Assembly: GCA_021161465.1 (NCBI GenBank)
Contig: JAGHAM010000010.1
Span: 1 to 17,462 of the forward strand
Direction: 5' to 3'
Source: Candidatus Iainarchaeum sp.
GTDB taxonomy: Archaea > B1Sed10-29 > WALL01 > JAGHAM01
DNA: 17,462 nt
Below are positions 1-8,696 of this stretch, piece by piece. The notes below the pieces were generated by a model. That model searched no databases and had not been told where the DNA came from. It saw nothing but the letters and a program-made list of their open reading frames with translations. The position numbers were made by a program, and so were the translations under genes. The stretch's first letter is position 1. The number at the start of each line of letters is the position of its first letter.

Positions 1-47
1 ATTCATAAATGTTACTTTTATTTTTATCAGAAACCCCTGTTAAGTAT

Positions 48-232
48 CTTCTTTTTCAGAAAAAAGAAGCGAAAAAGCGGTGGGGCAACCTCTCAAGATA
101 TTATAAAATAAATTGTGGTGTCCCACCATCGAGTTTTTGGTTACTTCTTCGCCGCTATCGCTCCTTACACTATATTAGCAATTTAGCGGAAAATCCCTGC
201 GGAATTTTCCCGATTTCCTACGCTTTGCTTCT
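48..232. repeat. Gene-free region with nested inverted repeats
   Basis: Bases 1-324 contain no gene I can support; an open frame at 9-275 has no family resemblance and no start signals. Several inverted repeats are visible. Bases 48-56 and 61-69 form a perfect 9-bp hairpin with a 4-base loop. Bases 65-79 pair with 221-232 (12 pairs, with one 3-base bulge), though this competes with the first hairpin. Bases 79-84 pair with 122-127 around a 37-base AT-rich loop. Bases 188-196 pair with 201-210 (one bulge, loop CTGC). Together 65-232 could fold as a branched RNA or be a small non-coding repeat element. No known RNA family is recognised and the strand is undetermined. Confidence 0.4.
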
Positions 233-294
233 GAAACTTCTCTTAATTGGATATATTATGCCAATAATGAGTTAACAGGATGGAAAAGTCAAAA

Positions 295-304
295 CTTAAA
301 TAAT
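295..304 (+). promoter_or_regulatory. TATA-like box for the 325 gene
   Basis: CTTAAATAAT is centred about 26 bases before the ATG at 325, the normal archaeal TATA-to-start distance. No Shine-Dalgarno match precedes that ATG, so the transcript is probably leaderless. Nearly the same string sits in the same place before the glycoprotein gene at 4766. Assigned by position and sequence only. Confidence 0.45.
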
Positions 305-324
305 GGTTTGTTCAAAACAATTAC

Positions 325-1074
325 ATGCTGAAATTCATCGGAGATGCAATTGAAACTTACGTTGAATCAGCAAGGCTTATCCTAATTTTGGGTTTCATAG
401 TCTTTGCAGTTTTGCTGTTCCCTACCACATTTTTCAGTTATGTTGTTGCAGGTGCAGGGTTTGTGAGATATTCAAATATACTTACGGGCTCTTTAGACTT
501 GCCTTATGCAATTCTTCTTGCGTTCCTGTCGCTTTTCAGCCTGGTGTGTCTGGCTTTTCTGTCGGTAGGGGCCACTATGGCAGTTAAGTTTAGAAGGTCC
601 CTCGATGATATGGAATTTTCCAAGTTTGTAGCTAGGTTCCCAAAATATGTAACAAGGCTTACCGTGTGGTGGATTGTTTTGGGTGCGGTAACGTTTGCAG
701 TTGCCTTCTCCCTGAATGCGATAAATGCACCTTCATGGACTTCCGCACTTACCATGCTCCTAATCTGGGCCTTTTTCATATTCATCCCTCAGTCGCTTGT
801 GCTTCATGAGAAGGGGTTCAGGGCGGCTTTAAGGGATAGTGCAAAGTACTGCTTGAAAAAGCCGCTTGCAGTTCTTGTTTATTACATTGTAACTTGCATA
901 CTCTTGTTTGCTCTTGTTCTGGTGGATGTTTTGTTTGGTCAGTTTTTCCTTTCATGGGTTGCTGCGATAATCAACTCGGCAATTCTTTTCATTTTTGTGA
1001 TTCCCTTCCTTGAGATTTTGAAGACAAACTTGTTTGTCACAAGATATAAGCTGCTCCTGGCAGGGTTGAAGTGA
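325..1074 (+). CDS. Six-helix integral membrane protein of unknown function
   Basis: A 249-residue hydrophobic protein with about six predicted membrane helices, near residues 18-46, 61-88, 111-133, 138-160, 181-203 and 208-231. A basic loop lies at about 87-110 and a second amphipathic loop (HEKGFRAALRDSAKYCLKK) at 161-179. The loop-then-helix pattern resembles the broad group of archaeal polytopic proteins related to the membrane part of glycerophosphodiester phosphodiesterase or DUF4013-like proteins, but I cannot assign a family with confidence. The ATG at 325 follows a TATA-like box and is probably leaderless. Its TGA stop overlaps the possible starts of pyrG, so the two are almost certainly co-transcribed and may be translationally coupled. 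No catalytic motif is visible; a role in membrane or envelope physiology is only a guess. Confidence 0.75.
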   Translation: MLKFIGDAIETYVESARLILILGFIVFAVLLFPTTFFSYVVAGAGFVRYSNILTGSLDLPYAILLAFLSLFSLVCLAFLSVGATMAVKFRRSLDDMEFSKFVARFPKYVTRLTVWWIVLGAVTFAVAFSLNAINAPSWTSALTMLLIWAFFIFIPQSLVLHEKGFRAALRDSAKYCLKKPLAVLVYYIVTCILLFALVLVDVLFGQFFLSWVAAIINSAILFIFVIPFLEILKTNLFVTRYKLLLAGLK

Positions 1075-1079
1075 TGGAT

Positions 1080-2669
1080 ATGAGGTTTATAGTAGTTACT
1101 GGGGGTGTACTAAGTGGTCTTGGCAAGGGCATAGTAACATCCTCTCTTGGTAAAATACTTCAATCCAGAGGGTACAAGGTGGCACCGATAAAGTTTGATG
1201 GTTACCTAAATGTTGATGCTGGAACCATGAACCCATTCAGGCATGGTGAGGTTTTTGTCCTTGCTGATGGCACAGAGTGCGACATGGATTTAGGCAATTA
1301 CGAGAGGTTCCTTGGAGTAACCATGAATTACTATAACAATCCCACTGGTGGAAAAATATTCAAGCTGGTGCTTGATAAGGAGAGGAGGGGAGAATACCTT
1401 GGAGTTGATGTTCAATTTATCCCCCATGTAACCGGCGAAATCCGTGAGTGGGTCAAGAAGGTTGGCAGGGACTCAAAGGCTGATTTTGTGCTTATAGAAG
1501 TTGGTGGAACTGTAGGGGATATAGAGAATTCATATTTTATTGAAGCTATGAGACAGCTTAAGCTTGAGGACCCAATGAAGACAATGTTTGTTCATGTGAC
1601 TCTTGTTCCAGAGCTTAAAGTTGTTGGAGAACAAAAAACAAAACCAACGCAGCAATCAGTTAGGGCGTTGCAGGGGATAGGAGTGCAGCCCGATTTTATA
1701 GTTTGCAGGTGCGATGAGCCGTTAGGGAAGACACCAAGGAAGAAGATAGCACTCTTCTGTAATGTCCCTGAGGGCCATGTGATATCAGACCACGACTGTA
1801 AGTCAATCTACGAGGTTCCTTTTGTTCTTGAGAAGGAGCACTTTGGTGATATGGTGCTAAAGGCGTTTGGTCTCAAAGCAAAGGGGAAGGACCTTAAGGA
1901 GTGGAGAGGATTGGTCCACAACATACTCAACCCAAAGAAGGAAGTAACCATAGGTATTACTGGCAAATATACAGCACTGCACGACTCTTATGTTTCTATA
2001 GTTGAAGCTTTAACCCACGCAGGCGCGCATGAGGAAACTAAAGTAAAATTGAAGTGGATTGAAACCACAAGTTTGAAAGACCCGGCTAAAGCTTTGAAGG
2101 GTATCGATGGCATAATTGTTCCAGGTGGGTTTGGTTCCAGAGGGGCTGAGGGAAAAATAAACTGTATAAAGTATGCAAGAGAGAACAACATACCTTTCCT
2201 TGGCCTTTGCTTTGGCTTCCAGCTGGCTGTGGTGGAATTCGCAAGGAATGTTTGCGGTATGAAGGGAGCTAATTCATCTGAGATAGACCCAAAGACACGT
2301 TACCCTGTTATAGACTACCTTCCGGAGCAGTTTGAAGTGGAGGGCCTTGGTGGAACTATGAGGCTTGGCGCGCACAGGATAACACTTAAAAAGGGGAGCC
2401 AGGTAAGCAAAATCTATGGCGGAAAAACGAAGATAGTTGAAAGGTTTAGGCACAGGTATGAGTGCAATCCAAAGTATGTTAAAACACTTGAAAAACATGG
2501 TCTTGTGTTCTCGGGAACTAATTCAAGAGGGGATATAATGCAGTTCCTGGAATTGCCTGACCACCTATTCTTCATAGCAACACAAGCACATCCAGAGTTC
2601 CAGTCGCGGCTTGAAAGGCCATCACCACCGTTCCATGAATTCTTGAAAGCAGCGTCCAGAAAACATTAA
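1080..2669 (+). CDS. pyrG: CTP synthase (glutamine-hydrolysing)
   Basis: Makes CTP from UTP, ATP and glutamine in the cytoplasm, the last step of pyrimidine nucleotide synthesis. Numbering from ATG 1080 (529 residues, normal family length), the N-terminal synthetase domain covers about 1-265. It has the P-loop GVLSGLGKG at 9-17, the GTMNPFRHGEVF block, IEVGGTVGDIE, and the EQKTKPTQ UTP-binding stretch. The class I glutaminase domain covers about 290-525, with oxyanion GGFG, nucleophile Cys377 in GLCFGFQ, and His504/Glu506 in AHPEF. Possible starts are GTG 1071, ATG 1074 and ATG 1080. I prefer 1080 because the family begins almost exactly at MRFIVVTGG and GTGAT lies four bases upstream. Oddities: the nearly invariant DPY is DGY and SSLGKG is SGLGKG, so this is a divergent but apparently intact copy. 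Confidence 0.96.
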   Translation: MRFIVVTGGVLSGLGKGIVTSSLGKILQSRGYKVAPIKFDGYLNVDAGTMNPFRHGEVFVLADGTECDMDLGNYERFLGVTMNYYNNPTGGKIFKLVLDKERRGEYLGVDVQFIPHVTGEIREWVKKVGRDSKADFVLIEVGGTVGDIENSYFIEAMRQLKLEDPMKTMFVHVTLVPELKVVGEQKTKPTQQSVRALQGIGVQPDFIVCRCDEPLGKTPRKKIALFCNVPEGHVISDHDCKSIYEVPFVLEKEHFGDMVLKAFGLKAKGKDLKEWRGLVHNILNPKKEVTIGITGKYTALHDSYVSIVEALTHAGAHEETKVKLKWIETTSLKDPAKALKGIDGIIVPGGFGSRGAEGKINCIKYARENNIPFLGLCFGFQLAVVEFARNVCGMKGANSSEIDPKTRYPVIDYLPEQFEVEGLGGTMRLGAHRITLKKGSQVSKIYGGKTKIVERFRHRYECNPKYVKTLEKHGLVFSGTNSRGDIMQFLELPDHLFFIATQAHPEFQSRLERPSPPFHEFLKAASRKH

Positions 2670-2694
2670 TAATGAGCACATGACTAAACTCTCT

Positions 2695-2700
2695 GAGGTT
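2695..2700 (+). promoter_or_regulatory. Ribosome binding site that sets the topA start
   Basis: GAGGTT lies just before the ATG at 2704 and matches the archaeal anti-Shine-Dalgarno sequence. The in-frame upstream ATG at 2680 has no comparable site. The protein read from 2704 also starts right at the Toprim fold, which supports the shorter form. Confidence 0.55.
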
Positions 2701-2703
2701 TTC

Positions 2704-4740
2704 ATGAGATTGATAATTGCTGAGAAGCAGATAGCGGCTAGGAGGATAGCTGGAATTCTATCAAAGGGTACAGCCAAAGTCGTGAAAGAGGGCAAGGTAC
2801 AGGTCTATACTATTGATGGGGATACTCTTGTCCTTCCGCTCCGTGGCCATATACTTAATGTTGACTACCCACGGGAGTATAACAACTGGGTGTCCACTAA
2901 CTTACATTCTCTGGTTTATGCCCCACTTGAATACAAAACAAGCGAGCCTTCTGTGGTTAGGGTTTTGAGGAAATACGCACCAAAGGCAGATGAGATTGTG
3001 GTGAGCACTGATTTCGATACCGAAGGGGAGTCGATAGGCCGTGAGGCTGTGAAGGTAATCTCAGGAAAAAACAAACACATATCAGTCAAGCGGGTGAGAT
3101 TCAGTGCGATAACACAAGAGGATGTCCTAAAGGCCTTTGAGGAGCTGCATGAGCTTGATGACAATCTTGCTGACTCAGCAGACGCCAGGAGGGAGATAGA
3201 CCTCATATGGGGGGCGGTGCTTACCCGTTTTGTTTCCTTGTCATCTGGCAGGCTTGGCTCCAGGTTCTTATCTGTTGGAAGGGTTCAAACACCGACGCTC
3301 GCGCTCATCGTTAACTTGGAGAAGGAACGAATGGCATTCAAGCCAAAGCCTTTCTGGGTTTTAACAGGAATATTCTTCAAGGAGTTTGAATTCAAGGCTT
3401 TGCATGAAGAGGGAAAGTTCTGGGATGGTGAGAAAGCCAAAAGTGTCTTCGATAAGGTAAAGAATGAGAAGAAAGGGACCATACTCAGCGTGACTTCAAG
3501 GAAGAAGAAAGCCAATCCCCCGATACCCTTCAACACCACTGGGTTTTTAAGGGCAGCTGCGAACATGGGATTCTCACCTGCAAGGGCCATGGCAGTTGCT
3601 GAAACACTTTATATGCGTGGTTTTATATCGTATCCTAGGACGGACAACACTGTTTATCCTTCTTCTATAAGCCTTAAGGAACTTTTGAAAAAGTTTTTGG
3701 CTCACCCAGAGTTTGGGGGGTATGCCAAATCAATCTTGGCACAGCCAAAAATATCTCCCACGCGGGGGTCAAAGATGACTAAGGACCACCCGCCAATAAT
3801 GCCTGTGGAGCCAGTTGCCAATGGAAAGCTATCGCCACAGGACTGGAGGATTTATTCACTGATAGTTAGGAGATTCTTCGCTACACTGATGCCCCCATGT
3901 GAACTTGAGACTATGAATGTGAAGATAAAGGTGAAGGGTGAAACCTTCGTGGCAAATGGCCAGCTGATTTCAAAACCCGGATGGCTGGGTGCATATCCTT
4001 ACTCAAAGTTTAAGGAAACACGGTTGCCGAGGCTTAACGAGGGTGAAGAAATAGAAGCAAGGAATTTTGTTCTGGACGCGAAGGAAACACAGCCCCCCAC
4101 CAGATATACACCTTCATCACTGCTTAAGGAGATGGAAGCGCTGAATCTTGGGACCAAGAGCACACGACCTGAAATCATAAGAAAGCTGCAGCAAAGGCAG
4201 TATATACGTGGCAGCCGTTCCTACGAGCCAACACATATAGGTATCGCACTTATTGAGGCACTTGAGGAGCATGCATCGGAGATAACCAAGCCAGATATGA
4301 CAGCGAAGCTTGAAACAGAAATGGAACTAATACAGGGAGGAAAGAAAGCCAAGAGCATTGTAGTTGATGATTCGAGGAATATGCTCGGGTCTGTTCTGGA
4401 GAAACTATCTGCCAACCATGATGGAATAGGGAGTTCACTTAGGGAGGCGGCAGGTAGGACGGAGACGTTTGGAAAGTGCGAGTGTGGCGGCGAGCTTAGG
4501 CTGATAGTGTCAAAGAAGACACGTAAACGTTTCGTTGGTTGTTCTAACTACAGTAAGGGCTGTAGAGTCTCCTACCCGCTCCCACAGCATGGTACTATCA
4601 CACCAACAAACAAAATCTGCCCTGTCTGCGGCGCGCCAATCATAAAAGTCCGATATAAGAGGACCTATGAAATGTGCCTGAACCCCCATTGTGAAACCAA
4701 AAAGGACTGGGGCAAGAAAAAACCCAAAAAGCTTAAATAA
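2704..4740 (+). CDS. topA: DNA topoisomerase I (type IA)
   Basis: Relaxes negatively supercoiled DNA by cutting and rejoining one strand through a tyrosine 5'-phosphate link. With the start at 2704 it has 678 residues. The Toprim domain opens at once (LIIAEKQIAARRI, with the catalytic Glu) and carries the metal-binding motif TDFDTEGES with Asp103, Asp105 and Glu107. The catalytic Tyr310 sits in GFISYPRTDNT. The C-terminus has two four-cysteine zinc fingers: Cys592/594/613/620 and Cys639/642/658/663. It lacks a helicase domain, so it is not reverse gyrase. An alternative ATG at 2680 adds eight residues with no family match. It lies 34 bases after pyrG on the same strand and is probably part of the same transcript. 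Confidence 0.96.
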   Translation: MRLIIAEKQIAARRIAGILSKGTAKVVKEGKVQVYTIDGDTLVLPLRGHILNVDYPREYNNWVSTNLHSLVYAPLEYKTSEPSVVRVLRKYAPKADEIVVSTDFDTEGESIGREAVKVISGKNKHISVKRVRFSAITQEDVLKAFEELHELDDNLADSADARREIDLIWGAVLTRFVSLSSGRLGSRFLSVGRVQTPTLALIVNLEKERMAFKPKPFWVLTGIFFKEFEFKALHEEGKFWDGEKAKSVFDKVKNEKKGTILSVTSRKKKANPPIPFNTTGFLRAAANMGFSPARAMAVAETLYMRGFISYPRTDNTVYPSSISLKELLKKFLAHPEFGGYAKSILAQPKISPTRGSKMTKDHPPIMPVEPVANGKLSPQDWRIYSLIVRRFFATLMPPCELETMNVKIKVKGETFVANGQLISKPGWLGAYPYSKFKETRLPRLNEGEEIEARNFVLDAKETQPPTRYTPSSLLKEMEALNLGTKSTRPEIIRKLQQRQYIRGSRSYEPTHIGIALIEALEEHASEITKPDMTAKLETEMELIQGGKKAKSIVVDDSRNMLGSVLEKLSANHDGIGSSLREAAGRTETFGKCECGGELRLIVSKKTRKRFVGCSNYSKGCRVSYPLPQHGTITPTNKICPVCGAPIIKVRYKRTYEMCLNPHCETKKDWGKKKPKKLK

Positions 4741-4742
4741 AT
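4731..4742 (+). promoter_or_regulatory. TATA-like box for the surface glycoprotein gene
   Basis: GCTTAAATAAAT spans the end of topA and is centred about 29 bases before the ATG at 4766. There is no Shine-Dalgarno match in between, so a leaderless transcript starting at or next to the ATG fits. This suggests the glycoprotein gene is separately expressed although topA ends only 25 bases away. Confidence 0.42.
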
Positions 4743-4765
4743 AGCAATGCAAAAATAGCAGCACA

Positions 4766-6748
4766 ATGAAACGTTATTACATTTCTATTTGTATTTTACT
4801 GCTCTCACAGCTAGCATTATCCATTGGATTGACTGTGCAAACACCGCAAAATATCAGCTACAACACAAGTTCTCTTACATTCCAGGTGGATGCTGATGAG
4901 AACCTGACTTCTATGGAGTATGTGTTGGATAACGGAACAGCGGTTGAGATGAATTCAACGGATAACCTCACTTGGGAGGCGAACGTTAATCTTGGTGAAG
5001 GTAGCCATACAGTTGTCTTTGAGGCAAATGCAACTAACGAAAGCGTAAATGAAACTGTTTCATTCACAGTTGATTTGACAAGCCCAGCTGTTGTTTTGCT
5101 GTCGCCTGGTGAGAACACTACAGCCAACGGAAGCGCAACCCTAGCTTACAAGGTAATTGATGCCTATCCCAAAGCCTGTTACCTCTACGTTAACTCAAGC
5201 CTGATAGATGAGAACAACTCCCCACAAAATAACTCAAACTACACAGTGACCTATGCTGTGAATGCTACTGGCGTCTACTACTGGAATGTAACATGCACCG
5301 ATGATGCTAACAATTCAAATGTGTCTGAAACTAGAAGCTTTAACGGCGTTAGTTCCCCGTCAGATGATGCTCCTACCGTGAAGATAAATTATCCATTAAA
5401 CAAAGCTTACCAGGAGGTTTCTGAGCTGCGATTTAACGTCACCGATGACAATGCATCTTTGCTCAGCTGCTCATATAAGATAGATTCCAGAGGCTGGGTT
5501 AATGTTAGCGCCTCAAATGACACAGAAATTACAGTGTATCCTTCAGCAGTTGACGATGAGGGGCAGCACACTTTGCTGGTGAACTGTTCTGATGGCGCGC
5601 TGGTAGGTTCAAGCAGTGTTTCTTTCTCTGTTGACACAACACCTCCTTCTGATTTGAGCATAACCATAAACGATGGCGATTCAACTACTACATCACGTGA
5701 GGTGACTATAACTCTAAATGCAAAAGGTGCATCACAGTGCGCGTTCAGCAACGACAGCTCGTCATGGACTGACTGGTCTTCTGTGTCACTTGGTGATAAG
5801 TCCTATGTGCTTCCACCTGGCGATGGCGTCAAGACCATATACTATAAATGCAGGGACAACACAGAGCCACCTAATGTTTCTCCTACAGTTTCAGATTCAA
5901 TAACGCTAAAACTTTGCGGTAATGGCATAATCGATGAGGGGGAAGTTTGTGATGGGTTGAACGTAACTTATGGATATTACTGCTCCTCTGATTGTAAGCA
6001 TAAATATTACAGGGAGCAATCTTACTCTACCCCACAAGGCGACGAAGCAAATGGCGCTGATCAGCCAGAGCAACCAGAGAAATACAATATAACTATGAAT
6101 GCAACTGTGTCATCGGATAAAACAGTTCTAGGCGGCATGTTTAACAATTCTGAAAGAGTTCTCAATTACTCTGATGGGATATGCCATTACATCCATTTCG
6201 AAGTGCAACTGAATGGCTCGTCTGGAGGGGCAATGCTCACGTTTTTGGGGTCATATACAGGTAGTGATAACCTAAGCAATTTGGTCATAATATTGAAGGT
6301 TCCAAAAAGTTTTGCGGCCAGCTCGGATGACATAAGCGTTTCAACGGATGGCACGGTTACCGTTTTGGAGAAGGACCCAGCCTATGCAATACAATTTTCC
6401 AACATCACCAAAGACTCATCTTTCAGCGTAATTTTTGATGTGAATGATGGTGTAAACCTAACAGATGTCAAGGAGGACTTGGATAGCCCAGAGGTGCTGG
6501 CTGAGCCAGCCATTGCAACACAGGACAAACAGGAGAATGTGGCCTTGCCAGGTGAAGTTACCAACAACACATCAGGAAACATTGAGAAGAGGGCAACACT
6601 GCCAGCTACGGGATTGGTTCTGATTGGTGGTGTGGCTGTTACCGTGGTGGCACTCTCTCTAGTTATGATTGTTGCCATAATTGCTGTTTACTTCTATGTG
6701 AAAAAGCGAGGCAGGGGCCTCAAACTTGGTCCACGGGTTCGTTTGTGA
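4766..6748 (+). CDS. Membrane-anchored, probably glycosylated surface protein with LPATG-like C-terminal tail
   Basis: A 660-residue exported protein. Residues 1-20 form a signal peptide (basic start, hydrophobic core, ALS). Residues about 22-382 look like four beta-sandwich (Ig/cadherin-like) repeats, each ending near a paired-Cys or Ser-Phe-Ser-Val strand, as in archaeal adhesins and S-layer-type proteins. A cysteine-rich segment at 384-410 starts CGNGIIDEGEVCDG, a motif of DUF4215-like secreted proteins. Residues about 438-570 resemble the domain that often precedes the anchor in archaeal surface proteins (KVPKSFA... DPAYAIQFSNI). More than thirty N-x-S/T sequons suggest dense N-glycosylation. 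The end is LPATG at 612-616, a hydrophobic helix at 617-644, and a basic tail KKRGRG. It converges with the ABC permease with one base between the stops. Ligand and exact role are unknown. Confidence 0.85.
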   Translation: MKRYYISICILLLSQLALSIGLTVQTPQNISYNTSSLTFQVDADENLTSMEYVLDNGTAVEMNSTDNLTWEANVNLGEGSHTVVFEANATNESVNETVSFTVDLTSPAVVLLSPGENTTANGSATLAYKVIDAYPKACYLYVNSSLIDENNSPQNNSNYTVTYAVNATGVYYWNVTCTDDANNSNVSETRSFNGVSSPSDDAPTVKINYPLNKAYQEVSELRFNVTDDNASLLSCSYKIDSRGWVNVSASNDTEITVYPSAVDDEGQHTLLVNCSDGALVGSSSVSFSVDTTPPSDLSITINDGDSTTTSREVTITLNAKGASQCAFSNDSSSWTDWSSVSLGDKSYVLPPGDGVKTIYYKCRDNTEPPNVSPTVSDSITLKLCGNGIIDEGEVCDGLNVTYGYYCSSDCKHKYYREQSYSTPQGDEANGADQPEQPEKYNITMNATVSSDKTVLGGMFNNSERVLNYSDGICHYIHFEVQLNGSSGGAMLTFLGSYTGSDNLSNLVIILKVPKSFAASSDDISVSTDGTVTVLEKDPAYAIQFSNITKDSSFSVIFDVNDGVNLTDVKEDLDSPEVLAEPAIATQDKQENVALPGEVTNNTSGNIEKRATLPATGLVLIGGVAVTVVALSLVMIVAIIAVYFYVKKRGRGLKLGPRVRL

Positions 6749-6749
6749 T

Positions 6750-8696
6750 TTATGCTTTCTTCAGGAGCCATGTTGATAAAACCAAACCCACTACAACCCA
6801 GACAGATAGGTAGCTGAATGAAAGAAGGATAGTGACTAGATTGTTTAGGCTGATATGATACATTGCGAAAGTATTGAGTGCATTCACTGCTTGGGTTAGC
6901 GGGCTTAATGTACCCATCAATCTAACGACCGGCGTCATGAATTCTAGTGGGAAGAACACTCCAGTCAAGAACATAAGTGGTATACATATGACAAGTGAGG
7001 CCAGAATTGCCGTGTTCTCTGATTTCGACAACAGGGCATTCACCATGCCCACTAACGAGAACACTATTGTCATAGTTGTTATAATCAGTATGGCGGGTAA
7101 CATATTGATGTTTATCATGACACCAAATAACAGCACAGATATGGAAATCAGGAACAACGTCTGAACAAGGACAACGAACCAGGTCACGATAATCTTACTT
7201 GCGATTATTGATATAGGCCTGGTTGGACTTGTCAATATCCTCCTTAGTGTGCCCCTCTCTTTCTCCTTGATTAAAGTTGAAGCGGAGAAAAGTATTGCCA
7301 CAAGCATTGCAACTATGGATATTATAGTCGGGAAGAAGGCGTCGATATACCTAAAATTTGGGAATAACAATTTGAATTTTGTGCTTAGTGGTGTTATCAC
7401 GTCTTCTGGTTTCTTACCTACCAGGCTTAGCAAGTGTTTCCTTGATGCCTCAGCGTCAGACATTAGTGAATCTATATTTGAGCTCATTCCAGTTATGGTT
7501 TTTCTTGATTTACTCAGGCTTTCCTGCGCGCTGTTTCTGGTTTCCGTTAGCTCTTTAAGCATATTTTCTGTTTCTTCAAGCTCGGCTGATGTTTGGTCTA
7601 TTTCTGATGTGTCACTTAGTTGCGCCTTTAAATTGGTGAGTTTGTTTCTGGCACTTGATAATGTCACTCTTGCTGATGAGATTTCAGACTGTAGCTCTGA
7701 GATGTCTGCCCGGTGTGTGTTTATATCTGAAATTATATTGTCCAGGTCATTTAGTATGCTCCCAACATTGCCACAAAGTGAGACCCATCTTTGGACTATG
7801 AATTCTCCAGAGCCTTGGAATTCCGGGTCGTTGGCGTGGTCGCAGTAGCCATTGGTATAAGCGTTTTGCAGGTCTTCCCTGGTTTGGATTAAGTCGTTTT
7901 GAGTATTGACTAAGTCCGTATCAGCTTTTGAAAGTGTGCTGCTTGCAGAATTTAGGTTTGAGTTTAGGTCGTCTATGTCACTTATGTAGTCGTCTACTTC
8001 ACTTTGGTATTCGGACATTCTAGCTTTTAACTGGGACACTCTTGCTTTATCGTTTTGTATGTTGGAGTTCAACTTATCTACATCAATTTTCTGCAAGCCT
8101 GAGTTAATGTTATCCATGTCGCTTAGAAGCGCATTCATCTCATGTTTGCTTTCATCAAGCCTCCCTTCAAGGTTTTCAAGGTTTTGGCTCATATTGTTTA
8201 GGCTGTCCCACACTTTTGATATAAACTGCCCGCCAAGGTTCTTGCTGAGCCTCGCTGTCATACCATCTATGATAGAAGTTGTCACGAATGAAACTTGGGG
8301 TATACCATTATTGACATATACATCAATATCCTGGTGTTCGCCATTAGTTACACTTTCTTGGAACCCTTTTGGTATGACTACCTCTGCTGTTATCCCACCT
8401 TCCTCAAGCGATTTTCTAAATTCGTTTTTGCACCTGGGGTCCCCGATGGCCACTTTTACAACATCAAAGTTCTCGTTTATTGAGCTTGAAATGCTACTTG
8501 ACAGGTTGCTACCATCCAAATCGCATATGCCTACCTTAACTGCTGACAGTTGTTGTTTGTCCCAGCTGGTTAATGGGGCGAATATCAACCCTATGAGGAA
8601 CATCATGATTATCGGCCCAGCTGTGATTAGAAAAACCGTCTTAGGATTTCTCACTATAATCCTTAAGTCTTTTAGTATGAGGTTGAAGAGGTTCAT
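6750..8696 (-). CDS. ABC-2 type exporter permease with large extracellular coiled-coil domain
   Basis: The membrane subunit of an ABC exporter, paired with the ATPase upstream. The chosen ATG (8696) overlaps the ATPase stop as ATGA and follows GAGGAG; a GTG at 8705 would add three residues. Numbered from that GTG, one helix lies at about 22-44, then a roughly 410-residue outer region, then five helices between about 457 and 648. The classic ABC-2 cytoplasmic motif EKERGTLRRILTSP follows the second helix. The outer region holds two long heptad-rich stretches (about 165-285 and 315-425) joined by a loop bounded by Cys288 and Cys311, probably an antiparallel coiled-coil hairpin. This layout is like YhgE/Pip (phage infection protein) permeases, larger than simple DrrB-type ones. 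The substrate cannot be read from sequence; lipids, drugs or a surface polymer or protein are possible. Confidence 0.88.
   Translation of the reverse strand: MNLFNLILKDLRIIVRNPKTVFLITAGPIIMMFLIGLIFAPLTSWDKQQLSAVKVGICDLDGSNLSSSISSSINENFDVVKVAIGDPRCKNEFRKSLEEGGITAEVVIPKGFQESVTNGEHQDIDVYVNNGIPQVSFVTTSIIDGMTARLSKNLGGQFISKVWDSLNNMSQNLENLEGRLDESKHEMNALLSDMDNINSGLQKIDVDKLNSNIQNDKARVSQLKARMSEYQSEVDDYISDIDDLNSNLNSASSTLSKADTDLVNTQNDLIQTREDLQNAYTNGYCDHANDPEFQGSGEFIVQRWVSLCGNVGSILNDLDNIISDINTHRADISELQSEISSARVTLSSARNKLTNLKAQLSDTSEIDQTSAELEETENMLKELTETRNSAQESLSKSRKTITGMSSNIDSLMSDAEASRKHLLSLVGKKPEDVITPLSTKFKLLFPNFRYIDAFFPTIISIVAMLVAILFSASTLIKEKERGTLRRILTSPTRPISIIASKIIVTWFVVLVQTLFLISISVLLFGVMININMLPAILIITTMTIVFSLVGMVNALLSKSENTAILASLVICIPLMFLTGVFFPLEFMTPVVRLMGTLSPLTQAVNALNTFAMYHISLNNLVTILLSFSYLSVWVVVGLVLSTWLLKKA

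Noticed and set aside
9-275. 88-residue + strand open frame at the left edge
   Set aside because: It runs through the inverted repeats, has no ribosome binding site or TATA box in the right place, and has no protein-like domain pattern.
7249-7848. 199-residue + strand open frame
   Set aside because: It is the serine-rich antisense shadow of the ABC permease coiled-coil region, whose motifs and ATGA overlap show the - strand is coding.
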